Positions 28,456 to 37,347 of a stretch of 50,402 bases of DNA are shown here, piece by piece (position 1 is the first letter of the stretch; each line of letters opens with the position of its first letter). The notes beneath the pieces are model-generated. The model searched no databases. It was not told the origin of the DNA and worked only from the letters and a program-made list of their open reading frames with translations. Both the position numbers and the translations under genes were made by a program. This DNA is from an uncultured Bacilli bacterium (GTDB taxonomy: Bacteria > Bacillota_I > Bacilli_A > RF39 > UBA660). Where the stretch lies: positions 1 to 50,402 of the forward strand of contig CANRCC010000009.1 of NCBI GenBank assembly GCA_947629025.1, read 5' to 3'.

Positions 28456-30207
28456 ATGATAAATATAAAAGAAAATGAAGAATTAAATATTTTAAATCAT
28501 AGCTGTGCACATTTACTTGCGCATGCAGTTAAAAGATTATATCCAAATGCAAAATTTTGGGTTGGACCTGTTATAGAAGAGGGCTTTTATTATGACATTG
28601 ATTTAGGTGATGATGTAATAAAAGAAGAAGATTTAGAAAAAATAGAAAGAGAAATGAAAAAAATATCAAAAAGTGATAAAAGAATTACTAGACTTGAAAT
28701 AACAAAACAAGAAGCACTTGATATGTTTAAAGATGATCCATATAAAGTAGATTTAATTAATAATATGAGTGATGATGAAATAATTAGTGCATATAAACAA
28801 GATGACTTTGTTGATTTATGTAGAGGACCACATATGCCTACAACTAAATCAATGAAATATTTTAAACTATTAAAAGTTTCAGGTGCATATTATAAAGGTG
28901 ATTCAAAAAATAAAATGCTTCAAAGAATATATGGTATATGTTTTAAAACAGAAGAAGACTTAAATAATCATTTACAATTACTAGAAGAAGCAAAACAAAG
29001 AGATCATAGAAAAATAGGTAAAGATTTAGAAATATTTACAAATAGTGAATTAGTAGGTAAGGGGCTTCCATTATGGCTTCCAAATGGTGCGCTTATTAGA
29101 ATGCTACTTGATAGATATATAACTGATAAAGAAATAAAATTAGGTTATAAACATGTATTTACACCTAGTTTAGGAAGTAAAAAATTATATGAGACAAGTG
29201 GACACTGGGATCATTATAAAGATGATATGTTTCCTGTTATGAAACTTGATGATGAAGAATATGTTTTAAGACCAATGAATTGTCCTCATCATATGATGAT
29301 TTATAAAAATTCTCTTCATTCATATAAAGATTTACCAATAAGACTTGCTGAAATAGCAAATGACTTTAGATATGAAGCATCAGGTGCAGTATGCGGAATA
29401 GAAAGAACTAGAGCATTTACTCAAAATGATTCACATATATTTGCAAGAGTAGATCAAATAAAAGATGAATTTGAAGGTGTTGTTAAATTAATACTTGATG
29501 TATATAAAGATTTTGGTTTTAAAGATTATGAATTTAGATTATCACTTAGAGATGAAAATGATAAAGAAAAATATTTTGATGATGATGAAATGTGGGAAAA
29601 AGCAGAATCAGAACTTAGAAATGTATTAACAGAACTTAATTTACCATTTTATGAAGCAAAAGGAGAAGCAGCATTTTATGGACCAAAACTTGATGTACAA
29701 GTTAAATCAGCAATTGGTCATGATATAAGTTTATCAACATGTCAACTTGATTTTCTTCTTCCAGAAAAATTTGACTTAAATTATATAGATAAAGATGGAG
29801 GAAAGAAAAGACCAGTTGTTATACATAGAGCAATACTAGGTTCACTTGATAGATTTTTAGCATTTCTTCTAGAAGAAACAAAAGGAGCTCTTCCACTTTG
29901 GCTTTCACCAGTTCAAGTAAATATAATACCAGTTAATAATGAATATCATTTAAGATATTCAAAAGAAATAGAAAATATGTTAAGAGAAAATGATATTAGA
30001 GTAGAACTTGATGATAGAGAAGAAAAAGTAGGATATAAGTTAAGAGAATCTGTAACAAGAAAAATACCTATTACACTAATATTAGGTGATAAAGAAAAAG
30101 AAAATGGAAATGTTTCATATAGAAGATATGGATCTGAAGAAACAGTAACAACATCAAGTGAAGATTTTATAATACTACTAAAAAATGAGATAGAAAATCA
30201 TAAATAA
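28456..30207 (+). CDS. thrS: threonyl-tRNA synthetase (no N-terminal TGS domain apparent)
   Basis: HSCAHLLAHAVKRLYP, RPMNCPHHMMIYKN, FRYEASGAVCGIERTRAFTQNDSHIF. Confidence 0.97.
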   Translation: MINIKENEELNILNHSCAHLLAHAVKRLYPNAKFWVGPVIEEGFYYDIDLGDDVIKEEDLEKIEREMKKISKSDKRITRLEITKQEALDMFKDDPYKVDLINNMSDDEIISAYKQDDFVDLCRGPHMPTTKSMKYFKLLKVSGAYYKGDSKNKMLQRIYGICFKTEEDLNNHLQLLEEAKQRDHRKIGKDLEIFTNSELVGKGLPLWLPNGALIRMLLDRYITDKEIKLGYKHVFTPSLGSKKLYETSGHWDHYKDDMFPVMKLDDEEYVLRPMNCPHHMMIYKNSLHSYKDLPIRLAEIANDFRYEASGAVCGIERTRAFTQNDSHIFARVDQIKDEFEGVVKLILDVYKDFGFKDYEFRLSLRDENDKEKYFDDDEMWEKAESELRNVLTELNLPFYEAKGEAAFYGPKLDVQVKSAIGHDISLSTCQLDFLLPEKFDLNYIDKDGGKKRPVVIHRAILGSLDRFLAFLLEETKGALPLWLSPVQVNIIPVNNEYHLRYSKEIENMLRENDIRVELDDREEKVGYKLRESVTRKIPITLILGDKEKENGNVSYRRYGSEETVTTSSEDFIILLKNEIENHK

Positions 30208-30236
30208 GAATAGAAAAATCTATTCTTATTTTATTT
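30204..30236 (+). terminator. terminator of thrS
   Basis: AATAAGAATAGA-AAAA-TCTATTCTTATT plus T-rich tail. Confidence 0.75.
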
Positions 30237-30249
30237 TAAAGCATAATAA

Positions 30250-30270
30250 AAGTAACAATATACTTGTTAC
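30250..30270 (-). terminator. terminator of rpmB
   Basis: Minus strand AGTAACAA-GTATA-TTGTTACT followed by TTTATT. Confidence 0.6.
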
Positions 30271-30464
30271 TAATTACTTTCAACTTTATTTTTTTTACTT
30301 CTTGTTATTCTTTTTAATGTTCTAGCTTCTCTAGCAGTAGTTTTAAATTTAACACCATTAATTGTTACATATTGAAAATTTAAGTTTTGTTTTTTATTAG
30401 TTCTATTATGAGCATGAGAAACATTTTTAGCTGAATTTGGTCTTTTACTAGTTAATTTTGCCAT
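30270..30464 (-). CDS. rpmB: 50S ribosomal protein L28
   Basis: RPNSAKNVSHAHNRTNKKQNLNFQ and INGVKFKTTAREARTLKR. Confidence 0.95.
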   Translation of the reverse strand: MAKLTSKRPNSAKNVSHAHNRTNKKQNLNFQYVTINGVKFKTTAREARTLKRITRSKKNKVESN

Positions 30465-30612
30465 ATTACTTCCTCCTCTTTATAAATCGTTTGCTTTATA
30501 ACTTTAACATATAATTGCTTTTAAGTCAATGAAATACTTAAAAAATATACTTAATTATATAGTATATTTTTTTAAAATGTAGTAAAATTAAACTAATAAA
30601 GGAGGAATAATT

Positions 30613-33510
30613 ATGAACTATTTACCACTCAACATAAAAACTAATTATTCACTTCTTAAAAGCTTAATAGATATTCCAAAATTAATAGAAAAATGTAAGA
30701 AACTTGGTTATAAGGTAGTAGGTATTGCAGATGAAAATATGTTTGGAGTAATGGAATTTTATAAAGAATGTATAAAAAATGATATTAAACCTATTGTTGG
30801 ACTTGAAATTTTATTAGATGATAAAAAAGTTTTACTTTATTGTAAAAATTATAATGGATATCAAAATTTATGTTTTATATCAAGTAATGAAATAAATATA
30901 GACTTATTAAAAGAAAATAGTAATGATTTAATTTGTATACTTCCATATGAGTCAATTAGTTTATATGATGATTTATCTTTTATTAATGATATATATATAG
31001 GATATAAAGATATAGAAGAAAGAAAAAATATAACAAATAAAAAATGTATATATATAAATGAGGTAAGATGCCAAGATAAAGAAGATATAGAATATTTAAA
31101 ATATTTATATATGATAAAAGATGGAAGAAAAATTAGTGATAATTATGAATATATATTTGATAAAAATAGTTATTTATTATCTTATGATGAAGTTATAGAA
31201 AATATTAATAAGATAGATTTGATAAATTATAAAGTAATTAATAGTGAAATAGATTTAAAAATAGAAACTAAAGATGATTTACTTCCAAAATATAATAAAG
31301 ATCCTAATTTTGATGATTTTAAATATTTATCTGATTTAAGTAAAAAAGGTTTACTTAAAAGATTTAATAATAAAGTTTCAATTGAATATGCAGATAGACT
31401 AATGTATGAACTTGATGTAATTAATAAGATGGGATTTTCTAATTATTTTCTAGTAGTATGGGACTTTATAAAATTTTCAAAACAAAATGGTATTTTAGTA
31501 GGTCCAGGAAGAGGTAGTGCGGTAGGTTCTTTAGTTAGTTATTCGCTTGGAATAACAGATATAGATCCACTTAAATATGATTTATTATTTGAAAGATTTT
31601 TAAATCCACAAAGGGTAACTATGCCAGATATAGATATAGATTTTGATTCAAATAGAAGAGGAGAAGTTATTAATTATGTATCAAAAAAATATGGAAATAA
31701 AAATGTTGCTGGAATAATAACTTTTTCAACATTAAAAGCAAAACAAGTATTAAGAGATGTACTTAGAATATTTGATTATGATAGTATTAAAACCGATAAT
31801 TTTATTAAATTATTTGATTCAAAATTAACTCTAGAAGAAAATAAAAATAATAGATTAATTAAAGAAGAACTTCAAAAAGATACTTTATTATCAAGAATGT
31901 TTGATATTAGTCTTCATTTAGAGGGACTAAAAAGACAAAGTTCTATACATGCTGCTGGGGTAATAATATCAAGTAAAAACTTAGATAGATATATACCTGT
32001 ATATAAAGTATCAGATGATGAGTTAGTAACAGGATATACAATGAATTACTTAGAAGAACTAGGACTTCTTAAAATGGACTTTTTATCAATAGATAATTTA
32101 AGTTTAATAAGTAAGTTATTACAAGAGATAGGTAATATTAAATTTAGTGATATACCACTTGATGATAAAAAAACAATTGAATTATTTAAAAGTGTAAATA
32201 CAGAGGGGATATTTCAGTTTGAATCAGCAGGAATGAAAAATGTACTTAGAAAATTTAATGTAACATCATTTGATGATTTAGTAGCGGCAATCGCACTTTT
32301 TAGACCAGGTCCAATGGAAAATATAGATTCTTATGTTAAAAGAAAAGAAAATAAAGAAAAAATAGATTATATACATGAAGATTTAAAACCTATTTTAAAA
32401 AGTACATATGGAATAATAATTTATCAAGAACAAATAATGCAAATTGCAAATGTAATGGCAGGTTATACACTTGGTGAAGCAGATATTTTAAGACGTGCGA
32501 TGGGTAAAAAAAGTGTTTCTATTATGGAAAGTGAAAGAGAAAAATTTATTACAAGAAGTATAAATAAAGGTTATTCAAAACAAGTAAGCACTAAAGTATT
32601 TGATTTAATTTATAAATTTGCTAATTTTGGATTTAATAAATCACATTCAGTTGGTTATGCAACAGTCGCATTTAAAATGGGTTATTTAAAAGCACATTAT
32701 CCAAATTATTTTCTAAGTCATCTTTTAACTATGGTAATAGGTAATGATATTAAAACCAAAGAATATATAAATGAGGCAAAAAATAATAATATAAAAATAT
32801 TAATGCCATGTATAAATAATAGTTTTTATGAGTATACAGTATTAGATAATAATATAAGATTTTCTTTAGCTAGTATTCATAATGTAGGACAAGCATCTAT
32901 AAAAGAGATATTAGAAGAAAGAGAAAAATCATTATTTAAAGACTTTTTAGATTTTATGAAAAGATGTTATAAGAAAATAAATAGAAGAACCCTAGAATAT
33001 TTAATTCATGCAGGATGCTTTGATATATTTAATTATAATCATAAAACACTAATAGAAAATATTGATATAGCAATAAATTATGCAGAATTAGCTAATGATT
33101 TAGATGAATCTTTGATAAGTAAACCAGAATTTGTAATATATGATGAATATACAAAAGATGAATTAATTTTAAAAGAATATGATACATTTGGTTTTTATTT
33201 AAGTTATCATCCTGTACAAAATAAAAGAAAAAATAATATTAATTCTTGTATGATAGAAAAAAACTTTAATAAAGTAATAGATATATATTTATTAGTTGAT
33301 AAAATTCGTGAAATAAAAACTAAAAAAGGTGATAAAATGGCTTTTGTAACAGGTAGTGATGAATATAAAGAAGTAGATTTAGTTATGTTTCCTAAAGTTT
33401 ATGAAAATAATTATAATATAAATAAAGGAGATATATTATTAGTTACAGGTAAAGTAGAAAAAAGAGTTAATGAATATCAAATAATAGTTAATAAAATAGA
33501 GAAAGTATAA
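30613..33510 (+). CDS. dnaE: DNA polymerase III subunit alpha (DnaE)
   Basis: GPGRGSAVGSLVSYSLGITDIDPLKYDLLFERFLNPQRVTMPDIDIDF, IHAAGVIIS, FNKSHSVGYATVAFKMGYLKAHYP. Confidence 0.96.
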   Translation: MNYLPLNIKTNYSLLKSLIDIPKLIEKCKKLGYKVVGIADENMFGVMEFYKECIKNDIKPIVGLEILLDDKKVLLYCKNYNGYQNLCFISSNEINIDLLKENSNDLICILPYESISLYDDLSFINDIYIGYKDIEERKNITNKKCIYINEVRCQDKEDIEYLKYLYMIKDGRKISDNYEYIFDKNSYLLSYDEVIENINKIDLINYKVINSEIDLKIETKDDLLPKYNKDPNFDDFKYLSDLSKKGLLKRFNNKVSIEYADRLMYELDVINKMGFSNYFLVVWDFIKFSKQNGILVGPGRGSAVGSLVSYSLGITDIDPLKYDLLFERFLNPQRVTMPDIDIDFDSNRRGEVINYVSKKYGNKNVAGIITFSTLKAKQVLRDVLRIFDYDSIKTDNFIKLFDSKLTLEENKNNRLIKEELQKDTLLSRMFDISLHLEGLKRQSSIHAAGVIISSKNLDRYIPVYKVSDDELVTGYTMNYLEELGLLKMDFLSIDNLSLISKLLQEIGNIKFSDIPLDDKKTIELFKSVNTEGIFQFESAGMKNVLRKFNVTSFDDLVAAIALFRPGPMENIDSYVKRKENKEKIDYIHEDLKPILKSTYGIIIYQEQIMQIANVMAGYTLGEADILRRAMGKKSVSIMESEREKFITRSINKGYSKQVSTKVFDLIYKFANFGFNKSHSVGYATVAFKMGYLKAHYPNYFLSHLLTMVIGNDIKTKEYINEAKNNNIKILMPCINNSFYEYTVLDNNIRFSLASIHNVGQASIKEILEEREKSLFKDFLDFMKRCYKKINRRTLEYLIHAGCFDIFNYNHKTLIENIDIAINYAELANDLDESLISKPEFVIYDEYTKDELILKEYDTFGFYLSYHPVQNKRKNNINSCMIEKNFNKVIDIYLLVDKIREIKTKKGDKMAFVTGSDEYKEVDLVMFPKVYENNYNINKGDILLVTGKVEKRVNEYQIIVNKIEKV

Positions 33511-33522
33511 AGGAGTGTTGTT

Positions 33523-34026
33523 ATGGGATTTTTAGTATTTTTGCCGTTTTTTAGTGCAGTTATAGTAGTTATGATTTTGTTTTATATATGTTATGCAATA
33601 TTAAAATTTATTTTATATGTTTTTAAAAGTTTTGGTTTATTAAGAATTGCTAAAAAAGAGAATTATAAATATCCATATGTAGTGTGGATACCATTTGTAT
33701 CTAATTATATTTTAGGTAAATATTGTATGGATAAAAAGAAAGGTATAATATATTTAATATTATCAATTATTAAGTTTTTAATTATGATAATATTCTTTAT
33801 GCTTAGTGAAATAAATGCTTTATATGATGCTTTATATACTATATCACTAATTTATTCTATTTTCTATTTTGTAATAGATATGATTGTAATGAATAAATTT
33901 TATAAAAAAGTATATAAAACTCCAGAATTATTTACAATATTATCAATAATAAGCTTTGGATTATTAAATTCTATCTTCATATATACTGCACGAATTAGAA
34001 AAATAACAAAAATTGATTTAAATTAG
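33523..34026 (+). CDS. hypothetical multi-TM membrane protein
   Basis: Several hydrophobic segments; RBS AAGGAG. Confidence 0.7.
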   Translation: MGFLVFLPFFSAVIVVMILFYICYAILKFILYVFKSFGLLRIAKKENYKYPYVVWIPFVSNYILGKYCMDKKKGIIYLILSIIKFLIMIIFFMLSEINALYDALYTISLIYSIFYFVIDMIVMNKFYKKVYKTPELFTILSIISFGLLNSIFIYTARIRKITKIDLN

Positions 34027-34027
34027 T

Positions 34028-34055
34028 AAAAATGACATAAGTTGTCATTTTTTAC
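34028..34055 (+). terminator. Rho-independent terminator
   Basis: AAAATGACA-TAAG-TTGTCATTTTTT. Confidence 0.75.
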
Positions 34056-34121
34056 ATTTTACATACAAATAAACATTTAAAATAAAAGAAAACTATAGTA
34101 TAATTATAATAGGTGAGGAAA

Positions 34122-35540
34122 ATGAATAAAACGAAAATGATAGCGACAATAGGTCCAGCGTCAGATAAAAAAGAAACTATAAAAGAAATGATTTTAAATG
34201 GAGTAGATGTTATTAGAATTAATATGTCACACTCAGATTTTGATTATGCAAGAAAAGTAATATTAAGTGTTAGAGAAATAGATGTTGAATTATCTACTCA
34301 GACTGGTATTATGATAGATACAAGAGGACCTGAAATTAGAATAGGTAATTTAGAAAGTAAAAAAGTAAAATTAGAAAAAGGAAAAATGATAAAAATTACA
34401 AAAAATAATATTGTTGGTAATTCTGATATTGTTTCAACAACATTTTCAGGACTTATAAAATATTGTAAATTAGGAGAAAAGATATTAGTTAATGATGGAA
34501 ATGTAGAACTTGTTGTTGAATCAAAAGATATGGATGAAATTATTTGCAGAATTAATAATGATGGATATATAAGAAGTAATTGTAGCATTAATATACCAGA
34601 TGCTGATTTTGTAATTAAATTTCTATCAGAATTTGATAAAGAAACAATTAAATTTGCTGTTTTAATGCAAGCAGATTACTTAGCACTTTCACATGTAAGA
34701 AATCAACTTGATGTATTAGATGTAAATGATTTACTAATTGAGTTAAATGATGATAGAATTCAGTTAATTAGTAAAATAGAAAATAAAGAGGCAATAGATG
34801 AGATAGAAAAAATACTAAAAGTAAGTGATGGCGTAATGGTTGCAAGAGGTGATCTTGGAATAGAAATAGATATAGAAAAAATTCCAAGTGTACAAAAAAG
34901 AATAGCAAAAGAGGCAAGAAAAAAAGAAAAAGTATGTGTAATTGCAACTGAAATGTTATCTACAATGCAAGAAAATCCAAGACCAACACGAGCAGAAGTA
35001 TCAGATGTTGCTAATGCAGTATTAGATGGAACTGATGCAGTTATGTTATCTTCTGAAACTGCAATAGGTAAATATCCTATTGAAACAGTAAGTACTATGA
35101 ATAGAATTATTGATGAAATCGAAAAAGAAATTGACTATAATGATTTACTTTTAGAATATGATAGAAACGATAAACTAGATATATCTATGGCAATCGCATA
35201 TTCTACAGTTGATTCTGCAAATAGAGTAAATGCAAAAGCAATAGTATGTTCAACACTTTCTGGTAATACTGCTAAAAAAATTAGTTATTATAGACCTGGT
35301 TGCCCTGTAATTGCTATTTCACCTGATGAGAAAACTATAAGAGGTTTATCAATAAATTATGGAATTATTCCGGTTAGAGTACCTATGGTTAATAGTACTG
35401 ATGAGATAGTAAATTTATCAAAAGAAGAAGTAAAAAAAATATTTGATATAGAAAAAAATGATAAAATAGTAATCGCAGGTAGTTTTCCACTTGAAGAAGT
35501 AGACTATACTAACTTTATGAAAATAGAAGAAATAAAATAA
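34122..35540 (+). CDS. pyk: pyruvate kinase
   Basis: KTKMIATIGPASDKKETI, MIDTRGPEIR, GVMVARGDLGIEI, ATEMLSTMQENPRPTRAEVSDVANAVLDGTDAVMLSSETA. Confidence 0.97.
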   Translation: MNKTKMIATIGPASDKKETIKEMILNGVDVIRINMSHSDFDYARKVILSVREIDVELSTQTGIMIDTRGPEIRIGNLESKKVKLEKGKMIKITKNNIVGNSDIVSTTFSGLIKYCKLGEKILVNDGNVELVVESKDMDEIICRINNDGYIRSNCSINIPDADFVIKFLSEFDKETIKFAVLMQADYLALSHVRNQLDVLDVNDLLIELNDDRIQLISKIENKEAIDEIEKILKVSDGVMVARGDLGIEIDIEKIPSVQKRIAKEARKKEKVCVIATEMLSTMQENPRPTRAEVSDVANAVLDGTDAVMLSSETAIGKYPIETVSTMNRIIDEIEKEIDYNDLLLEYDRNDKLDISMAIAYSTVDSANRVNAKAIVCSTLSGNTAKKISYYRPGCPVIAISPDEKTIRGLSINYGIIPVRVPMVNSTDEIVNLSKEEVKKIFDIEKNDKIVIAGSFPLEEVDYTNFMKIEEIK

Positions 35541-35557
35541 AAGGGAAGTGTTATAAT

Positions 35558-35722
35558 TTGGATATAACAAGAGAAAAATTAAGAGAAGTAAAAGAAGAAA
35601 TAGTTAAAAAATCTATTAGTGAGGAAAAGTTAGAACAAATAAAAAAAGATATATATATAAAATCACAAGAAAAATTAAAAGAATTAAGTAGTAATGATAA
35701 TGAGGAACAAATATATGAATAA
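35558..35722 (+). CDS. possible 54-aa charged protein (TTG start)
   Basis: MDITREKLREVKEEIVKKSISEEKLEQIKKDIYIKSQEKLKELSSNDNEEQIYE*; overlaps the next start by 8 nt; GGGAAG RBS. Confidence 0.5.
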   Translation: MDITREKLREVKEEIVKKSISEEKLEQIKKDIYIKSQEKLKELSSNDNEEQIYE

Positions 35723-36305
35723 TGATATACTTAATGATATATATAATGAAGAATATAATGATTTTATAAATAACTTTATTAAAAATAAACTATTAGAAGA
35801 TCCATCATTAATAGAAGAATATAAAATTTTAGAAATAGAATATGATATAGACGGTAAGAAAAAAGATATATATAAATTAGCATCAGAAAGAGATATAAAA
35901 AAGATTCAAATTGAAAGTGATAAAAATGAACTAGATTATAAATTTAGTCAAAATTTAATAACAAAAGAAAACTATGAAGAAAACGTAAAAGATATAAATA
36001 TAAAATTAAAACAGCAAAATTTACTATATGATGATTTAATATTTGATATAATTAATACAAGTGATATTAATACTATAAAAGAATCTATTGTAAAATACAA
36101 TTTAAATAGTATAGATTTAAGTAGACTTGCTGGTGCAATAAAATCAGTTTCAGAAAATAAAATAGATGAGTTTAGATCAAATAATAATAACTTTATGCTA
36201 GATAAATTATCATATTGGAATTATAAATATAATAAGATTTCAAAAGGAATAAGTAAAGCAAGAGAAGTAGAAAGCTTTATACTTAGTATTATAGAGGAAA
36301 AGTAG
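35715..36305 (+). CDS. hypothetical coiled-coil-like protein upstream of AbiEii-like gene
   Basis: 196-aa frame; ATG at 35715 behind GAGGAA; no family recognised. Confidence 0.7.
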   Translation: MNNDILNDIYNEEYNDFINNFIKNKLLEDPSLIEEYKILEIEYDIDGKKKDIYKLASERDIKKIQIESDKNELDYKFSQNLITKENYEENVKDINIKLKQQNLLYDDLIFDIINTSDINTIKESIVKYNLNSIDLSRLAGAIKSVSENKIDEFRSNNNNFMLDKLSYWNYKYNKISKGISKAREVESFILSIIEEK

Positions 36306-36334
36306 TTGCAATATTATAAATTTTGTCTTATAAT
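36306..36334 (+). promoter_or_regulatory. internal promoter for the AbiEii-like gene
   Basis: TTGCAA -17- TATAAT. Confidence 0.55.
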
Positions 36335-36367
36335 ATCAAACCAGTATTTAAAAAAGGGTTGAGGTTT

Positions 36368-37246
36368 ATGATTCAAATATATAATGATGAACAATTAAAA
36401 AATTTTATTAAAAAAGAAGCAAAAAGATTAAATATAAGTGTTCAAAATGCATATAATACATTTTTTTCAAGATTATTATTATATCATTTAAGTAAAAATG
36501 ATGAAGATAAAAACATATTAGTAAAGGGTAGTTTTGCACAATTAGTACACTTAAATAAAATGGTAAGACCTATTACAGATATTGATATAGCAAGTATTAA
36601 AACACATCATGATCCACTTATAACACTAATAAATGCATTATCTGATAAAGAGCAAAATATAGTTTATAATCTAAGAGGTAAACCAAAACAAACACAAACA
36701 GGAATATATAAAATACCAATTTGTGTACAATATGGAAAAATAAATCATCCAATAGGAATTGATTATAGAGAAAATTATCCTGTTATGTATAAAGAAGAAG
36801 AAAAAATTGTACCAAAAATATTTACTAACGATGAAGAATATAAAATTACTGTTCCATCTATAGAAGAAACTTTAGCAGAAAAACTATATGTTATTGTTAA
36901 GAAAAATATGATATATCAATTTAATACTAGGATGAAAGATTTTTATGATGTATATCAGTTACATGGTGGAGATTATGATTTAGATGTTTTTTCTTATTGT
37001 TTTGAAAAGATGCTAAGAAATAGTACATCAATAAATATTAGTGATGTTTCTACTGATTTTTTATCAAGAGAGTTTGTTAAATCAAGAGAGCAAGAATGGG
37101 AAAATAATAAAAGAAAGTATGAATTTTTAGATGATGAAATAGATTCAGAGGGTGCAATATATTATACAAGAGGTGTTTTAAGTGAACAACTTCAAAGAAT
37201 AAAACAAGGAAAAAATAAAGTATATTCATTATCTAGTGAAAAATAA
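36368..37246 (+). CDS. nucleotidyltransferase, AbiEii/AbiGii toxin family
   Basis: VKGSFAQLVHLNKMVRPITDIDIAS (G-S and DxD nucleotidyltransferase motifs), PSIEETLAEKLYVIVKKN, RMKDFYDVYQL. Confidence 0.82.
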   Translation: MIQIYNDEQLKNFIKKEAKRLNISVQNAYNTFFSRLLLYHLSKNDEDKNILVKGSFAQLVHLNKMVRPITDIDIASIKTHHDPLITLINALSDKEQNIVYNLRGKPKQTQTGIYKIPICVQYGKINHPIGIDYRENYPVMYKEEEKIVPKIFTNDEEYKITVPSIEETLAEKLYVIVKKNMIYQFNTRMKDFYDVYQLHGGDYDLDVFSYCFEKMLRNSTSINISDVSTDFLSREFVKSREQEWENNKRKYEFLDDEIDSEGAIYYTRGVLSEQLQRIKQGKNKVYSLSSEK

Positions 37247-37347
37247 TATGAAATGCCATATGGGAATATGTGGTAATGAATAAATTTTATTGTTAAATTT
37301 ATATATTTGTGTTAAAATTATATTAATTTTAAGAAGTAGGTGTTAGT

